Virus record (IMG/VR): IMGVR_UViG_3300022848_000013
Coordinates: 1-64,000 of that record
Length of the DNA stretch: 64,000 nt
Origin: a virus
Direction: 5' to 3' (one strand)
Shown: in pieces, positions 54,968-64,000 of the stretch
Layout of the letters: every line of letters begins with the position of its first letter
Position numbering within the stretch: position 1 is the first letter of the stretch
Notes under the pieces: model-generated
Told to the model about the DNA's origin: nothing
The model's database searches: none
What the model saw: the letters and a program-made list of their open reading frames with translations, nothing else
Program-made: the position numbers and the translations under genes

Positions 54968-57166
54968 TTAGCGGCGAAATTCGATTTGGCCGTAAATGGA
55001 GTGGTTCTGCGCGTAATTGTCAGTCAACGATCCCCCTGATTTGTTGCCGACAATGATCCCGATGAATCCATACGATCCGACATTCGCCGCATTTGTTTGC
55101 CAGGCCTCTGGGATCGTCACCCAATCGCTCGTGAAGGCAAATGTGTTAGTAAATCCGCTATGAGTCGCGGCAAGGTCAACGAGAGTCCCGGTCAGCCCGC
55201 CAACGGTGTCGGGATAAGCGGTATTCCCGACACGGGTGCCGTGCAGCGTCTCTATCGTGTTCGTTGAGTTGATGCCCTGCGAACTAAATTTCACGTAAAT
55301 TGGGAATGTGTCCGAAGTTGGGTTGGATGTGAATCCCATTGAAACCCGCACTCGAAATTTTGTCATCTCAGCGGGAATAGACGCGGGCATACCGCTAGAA
55401 AAAGCATTATATCCACCCGGTACAAGCGACCACGATGCATCGTCGGCTTTTGCTGCGGCCGAGTTTAGATTAATGCACCATTGGAAATAACTCCCGCGAG
55501 CGTCGAGAAGCTGCCGCGTCATAACGCTTGATCCACTCGCCGCTGTTTGGTTTTCCGCCGTGACAGTCCCACCGATAACAAGATTTGCACTAAGCGTTGT
55601 GTTACCATCATTAGAGAAATGTGCAATATCGTATAGTCCGGTAGATGCTTTAACCTTAACACCCTCAGATCCTAAACTTTGGATCGTGGTTGTTGATAGC
55701 ATTGGTGTTCGTGTTCCTTGTCCGACAGCAAGTTCATTGTTTATATAGGCATTGTGTCCTACGTATAGTGAGCTAGATGCTGTTATAGTTTGATCAACAT
55801 ATAGGGAACTTAATGCACTAATGCTTCCGACAACCGTTAGTGCCATATTTGGATTATCTGTTCCGATACCCACCCATCCCGGTTTTGTCGATTGACCCTC
55901 TACGTAAAGAGCAACCAATCCTGCATCATCATAGAAACGTGCAATAGGTTCATCTCCGGTCTGTGTGACTGTTAGTGCAGGACCCGTTCCGGTATTAGTG
56001 ATAGACATCGCGCTAGTCACGGTTACGAACGTATCGAGATATGAAATATTACCAAGTGTTGATAAGTTCCCAAAAATCGTCAAATTGGAGTCCAATTTAA
56101 CTTCTTGGGTGATTCTAACATTGCCATCCAAAACCGTGCTTCCTTTGACTTCCAGTGCCGATGTTGGTGTATTATTGTTGATACCAACCCAACCGTGCAT
56201 AATATTTTTACCAAATGCTGTCGATAGGGGGATGTTTAAACTATATGATTCGATGCCAATTATTCCACCGTATGCCGAAATTGCTCGAATAGGGGAAGAA
56301 ACTTCTAGACCGATTTTAAGACCTCTGGCCGAGATAGCCTTATTTTCTGAAAATATATCAGCACCAACAAATCCAGAGTATGCCGAAATTGCTCTTATTG
56401 GTGATGCAACTTCTAAACCAATTAATGATCCGAATGCTGAAATTGCTCGGGTTGTTGAGTATGATTCTACACCTATAGCGTTTCCGATGGCATAAATGGC
56501 CTTATTAGGCGATGTAACATGTAAACCAATGGTTCCACCATATGATGATATGGAAATGTTATTAGAGTATGATTCTACCCCTATTACATTACCATTGGCG
56601 GATATGGCTCTTACAGGAGAAGAAACTTCTAGACCGATTTTAAGACCTCTGGCCGAGATAGCCTTATTTTCTGAAAATATATCAGCACCGATAAAATTAG
56701 AGTATGCTGAAAGTGCTCTTACAGGAGAAGAAACTTCTAGACCGATTTTAAGACCTCTGGCTGAGATAGCCTTATTTTCTGAAAATATATCAGCACCGAT
56801 AAATCCAGAGTATGCTGAAAGTGCTCTTACAGGTGATGCAACCGAAACTCCCAATTTTGGAGAATATGCCGATATTGCTAGATATTCTGAAAATACTTGT
56901 ATACCATTCTGTGTACCTGTAACATAAAGCCCCTGTTTCCCACCAATAGCACAGACTGCCGTGTTATTGGAATAAAAATGTGCTGCATATGCCGAAAGCA
57001 TTGCTACAGCCGATAATGACCCATTTAGGACGAATTCCCCTAAGAATGGTTGGCTCTGACTTGCTATTGGGTCATGTCCAGCACTCGGGTTATTCGGGTT
57101 TGTATATGTGTGATGGTCAACTCTGTGCCATCGATTATGAAAACGATTACTAATATATGTCTCTCT
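54968..57166 (-). CDS. Tail-fibre-like repeat protein (start uncertain)
   Basis: At least 677 aa from the ATG at 57001, but the frame is open to 57166 and reads as real protein (WHRVDHHTYTNPN...GEFVLNG), so an earlier start, possibly ATT at 57154, is likely. N-terminal half is 36-aa repeats of the kind AISAY...IG.E/DIFSENKAISARGLKIG (beta-helix). Middle has YVEGQSTKPGWVGIGT, a common phage-fibre motif. C-terminal about 190 residues are markedly GC-rich and read like a receptor-binding tip acquired by exchange. Confidence 0.7.
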   Translation of the reverse strand, partial: RETYISNRFHNRWHRVDHHTYTNPNNPSAGHDPIASQSQPFLGEFVLNGSLSAVAMLSAYAAHFYSNNTAVCAIGGKQGLYVTGTQNGIQVFSEYLAISAYSPKLGVSVASPVRALSAYSGFIGADIFSENKAISARGLKIGLEVSSPVRALSAYSNFIGADIFSENKAISARGLKIGLEVSSPVRAISANGNVIGVESYSNNISISSYGGTIGLHVTSPNKAIYAIGNAIGVESYSTTRAISAFGSLIGLEVASPIRAISAYSGFVGADIFSENKAISARGLKIGLEVSSPIRAISAYGGIIGIESYSLNIPLSTAFGKNIMHGWVGINNNTPTSALEVKGSTVLDGNVRITQEVKLDSNLTIFGNLSTLGNISYLDTFVTVTSAMSITNTGTGPALTVTQTGDEPIARFYDDAGLVALYVEGQSTKPGWVGIGTDNPNMALTVVGSISALSSLYVDQTITASSSLYVGHNAYINNELAVGQGTRTPMLSTTTIQSLGSEGVKVKASTGLYDIAHFSNDGNTTLSANLVIGGTVTAENQTAASGSSVMTRQLLDARGSYFQWCINLNSAAAKADDASWSLVPGGYNAFSSGMPASIPAEMTKFRVRVSMGFTSNPTSDTFPIYVKFSSQGINSTNTIETLHGTRVGNTAYPDTVGGLTGTLVDLAATHSGFTNTFAFTSDWVTIPEAWQTNAANVGSYGFIGIIVGNKSGGSLTDNYAQNHSIYGQIEFRR
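56230..56830 (-). repeat. Degenerate to near-exact 108-bp repeats in fibre gene
   Basis: The block AGACCGATTTTAAGACC... recurs near 56307, 56636 and 56744; the last two are 108 bp apart (36 aa) and almost identical. Confidence 0.8.
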
Positions 57167-57175
57167 TCAAGCCAA

Positions 57176-57195
57176 TTATAATGTTACCATTATAA
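57176..57195 (-). other. Perfect 8-bp hairpin upstream of fibre start
   Basis: TTATAATG-GTAA-CATTATAA. Sits about 20 nt before the putative ATT start and about 50 nt after a GATAAATA late box (57245-57252). Confidence 0.5.
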
Positions 57196-57244
57196 AGAAC
57201 CAAACTTTACGAAAGCGCAGTTACTATTTTGGAGTGATTTTAAA

Positions 57245-57252
57245 TATTTATC
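57245..57252 (-). promoter_or_regulatory. Late-type promoter GATAAATA
   Basis: On the minus strand between the 1860-aa gene and the fibre gene; gives a leader of about 90 nt. Confidence 0.5.
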
Positions 57253-57301
57253 ATATTAGATGTTTTTTGATGAATATATTTTTAACTTTGGAATTAACCA
57301 A

Positions 57302-60300
57302 TTACATTAAAGGTGATATAACACTATTACAACATCCAGATTTTGCATCTTTCCATGCCTTTGTCGGTGCATAACTGACCCCGAAAGATGTTTTTAGTTC
57401 AGCATATGTAATTGGATTGATATTGCACAATTTGATAACTGGCAACGATAGGTTGTAACAACTCATAGCCTTCCACGACCAACAAAATATATTTTGACAC
57501 CCATTGTCTGTTGCCGAGTTGATTGTTTTTATGTTTAAGAATTGTCTCAACAATTCTATTGCATCATAAATTTTTTCAAGTTCTCGATTAAACACTTGGG
57601 GTATATGCAACTCATTTACCCCAACTCTAACATTTTCGATCTCAACATCATTCGAAAACACAGGTCTTTCTGATACCTTTACCGGATATTTGGCATAATA
57701 AGTAACCGACCCTACAGATGTAGTCTCTGTTGCTAAAACCATTTTAGATTCGATAGAATTTCTAAATTTTTTTACATTTTGAACGGTTCGTTGAAACGAT
57801 CTATTATAGTTAACATCAGATGCAAATTCGTCAGATATTAACAACTGTTTATCAAGATTCCATGTCGATACATCTATATCATTACCAATTTTAAAGATGC
57901 TAACAAGGTCCACCCATTTTAACATATATTTTGGATAAACACTAAACATATTTCTACCATCACCGATAACTGTTCTTATAGTTCCTGTTGGTATATTGGT
58001 GATTCCGATGTAAACACCCGACGAAGAAAATTTATATACACCAGTTGGTGTTGAGACGTAGAAAAATTCACCAATATTATCAAATGATAAATCTGATATA
58101 TCGGTCCCTGTTATATTAGATATGTTTATAACATCAAAAACCTCATCTGGTGTATCTAATATATATACAGAACCACTCTTGGTTGCTACATACAATAAAC
58201 CGTTGGGGTGAACATCAAAAGTTTCGATCTGATCAGACGAAAACATATCAACATAAAAGGTATCAACCCATGTCAATTCTCCTGTGAATTTTTTGATACA
58301 GTAGTTGTTATAATCCAGAACATATACATAATTCCCTCTATACACAATTTTATCAGGATTATTAAATCTATTTGTGCTCTTTTTATCACCAAATCCGCCA
58401 ATATCTAAGGTATCAAAAATGTAAGAGTATTCGGAAATTTCTAAATCGACCTTGTGGATTTTATTATTTAGATTATCAGATATATATAAAACCGTTCCAT
58501 CAGAATTGGATGAAATATTTTTTAGATTTTTGAAATTGGATCTAAAAATGTCATAATTTATAAAACTAACCTCTTGTGGATTTTTACCCGAACGAAAATA
58601 TTTCAAGTCACCATCGTCGATTACGGCATAATCACCGTTCGAACGTATTTCAGAAAAATCTTGTATATTTTTAAAATATGTTTTTCCGATTGATACTGCA
58701 TAATCAAAATTTGCATAAATATCTAAATTGTAATCTAGTGTGTGCCACTGAACACCTTCGGATTGGTTATACACATCGGTTCCCAACCATCCAAAGATAT
58801 TTGATGGTGATTCGGTGTTGATAGTTTTCGAATTATTTTTTAGATAATCTAGATTATTTTGTAATCGGGTGATTGCGGAATTGAAAATATCAACATTACC
58901 AAATTCGTTGGGTTGGATATATACCTGATCTAGTGTATATGGTAAACTTAAAATATTTTCGTCTAAAAATCTAATATCATCTTGGTTAAATTCGACCCAT
59001 TCGTTTAATATAGTTATCGGTTGGTTATTTACATAAACAATTTTGGAACCGTCTGTATATATTGAACTAATAGTTATATTGTAAGATCCTTCAATCAAAT
59101 ACTTATGAGAAATCGAATCACCCAAATTGAAAAGATTTTCACCAGAACCATCACCAAAATCTAAATTATAATTCTGTATGGAACCCGAATCTATTAGGTA
59201 ATAATTTTCAATTTCTACATTAATGGCATTACCAGTTAAAGAATAGTAGTCAGAAACATATATATTGGCTTTATCGGAAGTTGTATATGCAAAAAATGTT
59301 TCTATATGATTAGATGACACGTTTTCATATATCGATGACCATAATGCCTTTGGTTTATTATATGAAGGATAGTTCGCAAATGTCGTCTCTGGAATAGTCT
59401 TAATAATATTAGCAGAAGCTGTTAAATATAGGGTATTTAGAGATTTATCACTAATATATAATGGATTAAATGGATCACCAATATATAAAGAGAATGGAAC
59501 AACGACGCCATTTTGAGCAGGAACCGTTGCTTCGGATACCCAATACGTTGACGAAAGTTTGTAGGTTATAGTCCCACCAATTGGCTGTGTAGGACTCTCA
59601 AATGGGTTAGTGCTAATTGCTTGTTGAATCGTGATGTATCGATTGGTTGATACATCTAAACTAGTTACAGTGGCCGAAAAAGAAAATGTACAAGAAGTGT
59701 AAGGAACAATTTTGGGAGATACTTGAAATTGTTGAGAATTTCCAATGGTTATAGGCGTTGTCTTGGCAGTGAGGTTAAAGTTGTTGGTGAATAATCCATT
59801 AACACCAGATGCTTTGTAGAAAATACCATTTGTCTCTGGAAATTCTAAACCAAATGCCGTTAAAGATATTGATAGACCGTCCGCAGATTTTAGATCGGTA
59901 CTATAAGGAATCAATGCTAATGATATTGATGATGTTTTATTCCCAATGGAATAATTGTATTTGTCAAATCCATGGGTCTTGTTAGCAGATAACCAAAAAC
60001 CATACGTATTGTCGGTAGTATTTTGATAAGATGTTGGTGCCAAAGAATTTGTGTAATTCGATGCATCCGAAATTGTTAGATTTCTACCAGAATTCCAGAA
60101 AAACTCTGGATATACATTGAATACCAACGGATTATTAAATTCGGCCAATGGAATTGTATATATAGTAAATGTTTTAGAAATATTGTGTGGGTTTATCCAT
60201 CCAGGTGCGATACAATTCAATGCACTTAGAGTTACATATGTAACTCTTGCTCCGGTGATATTGTGGTACATCGTGGGCGTTCCACTCAAAGAAGATAGGG

Positions 60301-62884
60301 TTACAAGACTATCCTTAACATTCCAAACCAACTGAGCATTAGTATTGGGTTGTTGTATATCATTATTAGCAACAAATTTATATTTAGATGTAATATCTAA
60401 TGGTCTGGTCATTACATCACTAGTTTTTGTGAATGCAATTGGAGAACTGGTGATGTTTGGGTAATATGTGTAAAAATCTGCCGAAATCACCGACGAATCT
60501 GGAAAAGAATCAACATCGAAGAAATATTCTCCGGTTATGGGTTTACTGGCAGTAAAACATGATAAAGTATATTTAACCCTATGATTTACCGGATAGAAAT
60601 TATCGGTAACGGGTTTAACGAATACCTCAATAGCACTTAAATTGTTGGATATACCAAAATCACCATATTCAAATCTATTACCGTTGAATAATAAGATGGA
60701 ACTTATGGGTTGATTGATTGGGTTACTTACATTATCATATTCCCATGTCCAGAACATCGTTAGATCGTTTGGTATCGGGTATATGTTATTACCATACGGG
60801 ATTCCTGCGGAAAGTGAGATATTTCTAACAGTGTCGAGATTGTTTAAACTTTTTATAGGATTTATGAAAAATTTACCTTCTCGGAAAATATCAAACACCG
60901 AAGATGTGGATGATAATAAAGATACTTCGTTATATTTTTGAGATGACAATTTAGTAATTGCCGTGGTTGGACCGTAACCAGACAACATAATGCTCCATGT
61001 GTCGGAACCGAATAATACTGCGCTATTAGCTGGCAATAATGTATAGGTGTTATCTTGGTTTATAGTGTATATTTGAAACGCTCTATTGGTTGGCTCATAT
61101 GACCAGCTAATATACGATCCCGATAGATCCCTCAGTGGAAAATCACTTAAACTGGTTAAGTGCCCGACGGTAGTTTTCATGTAATCCGATCCCTCTTCAA
61201 TTAAATTTTGGAAAATTTTAACATTTGGAACAATTTCATTACTCACCCCATTAGCAAGGACGACTTTGGTTCTATAATAAGAATCTAAGAATCCGGCATA
61301 TGTTGATAAATGAGATGTTAAGCTGATGTTAATCTCTCCCAATGGAGAATTTGGATAAAAAATTCTTAATCGAGAACCTTCGTTGGCAGGAACCCATTGT
61401 GGATTGGTTATGCTATAAGGAGTTTCGCTATTACCATAATAACATGATAGATATGGGACGAATTCGTCGTATACATCGAAAAACTCAAATTTGATCATAT
61501 CAGATTGTCCATATGATTCTAAATCGAGATTCATTAGCCCAAATTCCGACATAAGATAAGTTGAAAGGACTACTGTATCACTAGTGATGCTGACAATTTT
61601 AGATGATAGGTCGAATAATAACGAACTTTCTTCGGTAAATTTAGAGAAATTTATATTATCCGCAAATTTGAGATTGTAAGAATAATGATGTGGTGGGTGC
61701 GTTGTCTCCCAGACTGTTGTGTCTGCTCCAATCGATGACGCAGATGCCGACATGAAAATATTAGGAATATTTGCATTTGTAAAACTCGCGATAGTAGAAT
61801 TCACCGTTTCTAGAGTGTTTCTGAACACCGGAGAGTCTGATATATATTTTACGCCCAAATGAGTCGCATTTACCCCCGACACGTTCAGTATAGGATCGCG
61901 AGTGTCGATGTAAAAATTTGCATAATATTTGAAATTTGTCGAATCTACATCTATAATAGAACTCAACATACAATTTTGACTAGCATTAATAGGCAAATTC
62001 GAATTAGCTGCTGATTGGAGCATGTAAAATGATTGAATCTGTGGCGATGCTGTTAAATCCGTGAAAAATAATGAAGAATCGAAATCATAATATCTACGAT
62101 CATTTTTAAAAATAACCGGATCACCTATTGTTTCGTAAGTTCCATCCAAATCATAATACCCATGAATGTTTGTGAGACTGACGGAATCCATTTTAATCTT
62201 AGAACCGTTAGATTCTAACATACTATTATGATAAATCGGATTATAATCGTATGTATAGTTAATTACGGGACGACTCGAAAACTTTTGAACCGCCGATAGG
62301 CTATATGATAAAAAAACACTTTGGGATAGTGGTATTTCTACTTTATTATCAAAGTTTTCAAAATACTTTTGGTTGATGTCTAAGGCACATACCGATAATC
62401 CGTTAGTTGTGAAGTATAAAGGAGTTGCGCTCAACAATATAGCAGATGTTTTCAACGACCATCCTGCTACTGTTTTTGCTACGCTAATAGGTTTTAGAAA
62501 TAATCGCGTGGGGTAAAGAACATATCCGATCAACCTTTCACCCGGATCTAGGTTTATGTAAAATATGTTAACAATTCTACCATTGAATATTTTTCGAATT
62601 GATGTTGGTGACCAATATAAAGTGTCACCCGTCGATATGTCTAATTTAAACTTATAATCTATCGGTGAAAATGTCGTATTTACGCTTCCGTAATTATAAT
62701 CGGTGAAATTATTATCTAATTTTCCAAACTGGTGACCGATGTTTTGAGGAGATAGAAATTTATTTTGATACGGAACAATCCCTAACAATGGATCGAATAT
62801 ATTATGATCCAATTTAATAGAATATTGTTCATTTGGCCAATTTCCTATCTGTTTAATTGTATATGCTTGTTCAGACGGTCCCAT
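57302..62884 (-). CDS. Giant structural protein with PKD-like and beta-propeller regions
   Basis: 1860 aa. Very Ser/Thr/Asn-rich, strand-rich. A PKD-like domain near 1250-1310 (NYNLDFGDGSGENLF..GSYNITIS). A propeller-like run follows (about 1450-1650: TVLYISDNLNNKIHKVDL, NYVYVLDYNNYCIKKF). A compact Cys-containing end (QNIFCWSWKAMSCYNLS). Likely a tail or baseplate spike/adhesin. Late promoter 12 nt upstream of the ATG. Confidence 0.65.
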   Translation of the reverse strand: MGPSEQAYTIKQIGNWPNEQYSIKLDHNIFDPLLGIVPYQNKFLSPQNIGHQFGKLDNNFTDYNYGSVNTTFSPIDYKFKLDISTGDTLYWSPTSIRKIFNGRIVNIFYINLDPGERLIGYVLYPTRLFLKPISVAKTVAGWSLKTSAILLSATPLYFTTNGLSVCALDINQKYFENFDNKVEIPLSQSVFLSYSLSAVQKFSSRPVINYTYDYNPIYHNSMLESNGSKIKMDSVSLTNIHGYYDLDGTYETIGDPVIFKNDRRYYDFDSSLFFTDLTASPQIQSFYMLQSAANSNLPINASQNCMLSSIIDVDSTNFKYYANFYIDTRDPILNVSGVNATHLGVKYISDSPVFRNTLETVNSTIASFTNANIPNIFMSASASSIGADTTVWETTHPPHHYSYNLKFADNINFSKFTEESSLLFDLSSKIVSITSDTVVLSTYLMSEFGLMNLDLESYGQSDMIKFEFFDVYDEFVPYLSCYYGNSETPYSITNPQWVPANEGSRLRIFYPNSPLGEINISLTSHLSTYAGFLDSYYRTKVVLANGVSNEIVPNVKIFQNLIEEGSDYMKTTVGHLTSLSDFPLRDLSGSYISWSYEPTNRAFQIYTINQDNTYTLLPANSAVLFGSDTWSIMLSGYGPTTAITKLSSQKYNEVSLLSSTSSVFDIFREGKFFINPIKSLNNLDTVRNISLSAGIPYGNNIYPIPNDLTMFWTWEYDNVSNPINQPISSILLFNGNRFEYGDFGISNNLSAIEVFVKPVTDNFYPVNHRVKYTLSCFTASKPITGEYFFDVDSFPDSSVISADFYTYYPNITSSPIAFTKTSDVMTRPLDITSKYKFVANNDIQQPNTNAQLVWNVKDSLVTLSSLSGTPTMYHNITGARVTYVTLSALNCIAPGWINPHNISKTFTIYTIPLAEFNNPLVFNVYPEFFWNSGRNLTISDASNYTNSLAPTSYQNTTDNTYGFWLSANKTHGFDKYNYSIGNKTSSISLALIPYSTDLKSADGLSISLTAFGLEFPETNGIFYKASGVNGLFTNNFNLTAKTTPITIGNSQQFQVSPKIVPYTSCTFSFSATVTSLDVSTNRYITIQQAISTNPFESPTQPIGGTITYKLSSTYWVSEATVPAQNGVVVPFSLYIGDPFNPLYISDKSLNTLYLTASANIIKTIPETTFANYPSYNKPKALWSSIYENVSSNHIETFFAYTTSDKANIYVSDYYSLTGNAINVEIENYYLIDSGSIQNYNLDFGDGSGENLFNLGDSISHKYLIEGSYNITISSIYTDGSKIVYVNNQPITILNEWVEFNQDDIRFLDENILSLPYTLDQVYIQPNEFGNVDIFNSAITRLQNNLDYLKNNSKTINTESPSNIFGWLGTDVYNQSEGVQWHTLDYNLDIYANFDYAVSIGKTYFKNIQDFSEIRSNGDYAVIDDGDLKYFRSGKNPQEVSFINYDIFRSNFKNLKNISSNSDGTVLYISDNLNNKIHKVDLEISEYSYIFDTLDIGGFGDKKSTNRFNNPDKIVYRGNYVYVLDYNNYCIKKFTGELTWVDTFYVDMFSSDQIETFDVHPNGLLYVATKSGSVYILDTPDEVFDVINISNITGTDISDLSFDNIGEFFYVSTPTGVYKFSSSGVYIGITNIPTGTIRTVIGDGRNMFSVYPKYMLKWVDLVSIFKIGNDIDVSTWNLDKQLLISDEFASDVNYNRSFQRTVQNVKKFRNSIESKMVLATETTSVGSVTYYAKYPVKVSERPVFSNDVEIENVRVGVNELHIPQVFNRELEKIYDAIELLRQFLNIKTINSATDNGCQNIFCWSWKAMSCYNLSLPVIKLCNINPITYAELKTSFGVSYAPTKAWKDAKSGCCNSVISPLM

Positions 62885-62896
62885 TTGTTATATAAT

Positions 62897-62904
62897 TACT
62901 TATT
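62897..62904 (-). promoter_or_regulatory. Late-type promoter AATAAGTA
   Basis: 12 nt upstream of the ATG at 62884. Confidence 0.5.
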
Positions 62905-62906
62905 TG

Positions 62907-64000
62907 TTAGGATAGATAATCCAGTCCCTTAAACAAATGATAAGACAACATAGTTTCCAAAATACCCTGATCACCTAACCATTTAGGACCAACCGATGAT
63001 AATACGGGTGATATATTGGTGTTGGGATTATTCCAGTCTATAATATTACTAGTATAACTTTGATTTTTCCAACAATCAATTGCCGGAAAAAATTCGTAAC
63101 TACCCCTCCAATAATCGGCATCTAGTCCTATGGATGTTGCTAATAATTGGATGCTATAAACAGTGTCACCATATATCGGACCAGTTGGTAATACGCGATA
63201 CTGATTTAGGGGTTTAGTTTTGAGAATCATCAAGTCACCCGCAGTAACCATATAAGTTGTCGTGTTGATGGGATCTGAATTTCTAATCAATTTTGGAATA
63301 TCCAATTCTAGATCTGTTAGAGATCCCCATAAAATGCTTTCATTGATGCTTGCCAAATCAATCAATCTTTTGATATTGCTTGGATAATTCAATCGAAAAT
63401 CATCTGTGTTAATATCGACCAAACCGGAAAGATCATATAAAGAATCTACGTTGCATGTATCAATATCAGTTTTGTTGTATAAGAAATTTGCAATTCGTTC
63501 GTAAGAATTTAGCCCCAGTCCATCTAGATCATCGGATTTACCAAATATACTAGTTAAGAAATCGTCGAATAAAAATTCGCCATTGTTCAACGTAGGGATG
63601 AATGCCATAGATTTCATATAGCCAGCCATATCAAAATCTTCATTGATTTTAAAAACCGAATATGGATTATCGTTATAATAATTTAATGATATAGATTCTC
63701 CAGCAACCTTGACGGATGATGTGCTGTTAAAATATGACAATTTCTCTGCACCATATTTATTGATCCATCTAAACCCAGACCAGTCACCCTGAGCTTGTAA
63801 AGATTTGCCAATAGGGTTGTATTCGGTGTAGGTTGGTCCGAAGGACTCTCCAATATAATAACCCATACCTTGGGGGTTTATGGTGAATCTATCCTTATAT
63901 TCAGAAGTTATTTGGTCTAAGACATATATTTGATTTTCGATGCTATTAATAACGTATACAAATCCACGATAATCTGTACAAATACCGTTAAATACCGTGT
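62907..64000 (-). CDS. Structural protein with propeller-like repeats, cut by window edge
   Basis: The frame stays open from 62907 to the right edge, so the gene is partial at its 5' end. The ATG at 63866 is probably internal: upstream residues (GFVYVINSIENQIYVLDQ) are an NHL-like blade that continues the family of the neighbours. C-terminal part (DFRLNYPSNIKRLIDLASIN) is helical. Upstream partner of the 1860-aa gene. Confidence 0.7.
   Translation of the reverse strand, partial: TVFNGICTDYRGFVYVINSIENQIYVLDQITSEYKDRFTINPQGMGYYIGESFGPTYTEYNPIGKSLQAQGDWSGFRWINKYGAEKLSYFNSTSSVKVAGESISLNYYNDNPYSVFKINEDFDMAGYMKSMAFIPTLNNGEFLFDDFLTSIFGKSDDLDGLGLNSYERIANFLYNKTDIDTCNVDSLYDLSGLVDINTDDFRLNYPSNIKRLIDLASINESILWGSLTDLELDIPKLIRNSDPINTTTYMVTAGDLMILKTKPLNQYRVLPTGPIYGDTVYSIQLLATSIGLDADYWRGSYEFFPAIDCWKNQSYTSNIIDWNNPNTNISPVLSSVGPKWLGDQGILETMLSYHLFKGLDYLS

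Noticed and set aside
56230-56830. Possible CRISPR array
   Set aside because: Repeats are in frame with a fibre protein at 36-aa period, with coding intermediate sequence rather than spacers.
55965-56927. Plus-strand ORFs of 176 and 143 aa
   Set aside because: Antisense shadows of the tail-fibre repeats; their composition follows the repeats.

Overview
The window is part of a large, AT-rich tailed-phage (Caudoviricetes) genome, probably a T4-like myovirus of jumbo or near-jumbo size. The grounds are about 27 convincing tRNA genes, several RNA/DNA repair enzymes, T4-like late promoters, very long tail/baseplate-type structural proteins, and tightly packed small genes. The host cannot be named from the sequence. 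Most core genes are AT-rich. Four patches are visibly more GC-rich and look acquired: 1-2.7 kb, the TnpB element at 15.87-17.3 kb, about 19.3-19.6 kb, and the tail-fibre tip at 54.8-55.6 kb.

Layout. 0-3 kb (+): sulfotransferase, a repeat protein, a Big_2/trypsin-like protease and a lipoprotein. 3-27.4 kb (mostly -): early/middle genes, including a macro domain, SLOG-like protein, two RNA ligases, HD and HAD hydrolases, DNA methyltransferase, an ATP-dependent DNA ligase split by a split intein around a Vsr-like homing endonuclease, metallo-beta-lactamase fold, dCMP deaminase, DUF2828/vWA protein, metallophosphatase and HNH nuclease. A PAS-domain gene and a membrane-protein gene lie on +. A TnpB element has broken a small membrane-protein gene. 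24.9-35.2 kb: a long tRNA array (-), interleaved with homing-endonuclease-like genes, atypical tRNA-like sequences and spacers bracketed by inverted repeats. 35.2-39.6 kb (mostly -): small accessory genes. 39.6-54.4 kb (+): nucleotidyltransferase, then repeat-rich structural genes (1507-aa vWA protein, 1090-aa LamG/propeller protein, a paralogous trio). 54.3-64 kb (-): tail-fibre-like repeat protein, 1860-aa PKD/propeller protein, and a further structural gene running off the right edge.

Expression. Two promoter classes can be read. First, sigma70-like TTGACA-N16/17-TATAAT promoters whose -10 box ends only 6-9 nt before the start codon of the first gene, so these messages should be leaderless or nearly so. 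Second, T4-late-like (T/G)ATAARTA or GTAAGTA boxes, often exactly 5-7 nt before the start codon; these serve structural genes and also three homing-endonuclease genes. Shine-Dalgarno sequences are rare. Downstream genes are mostly joined by TAATATG, ATGA or similar stop-start overlaps, suggesting translational coupling.
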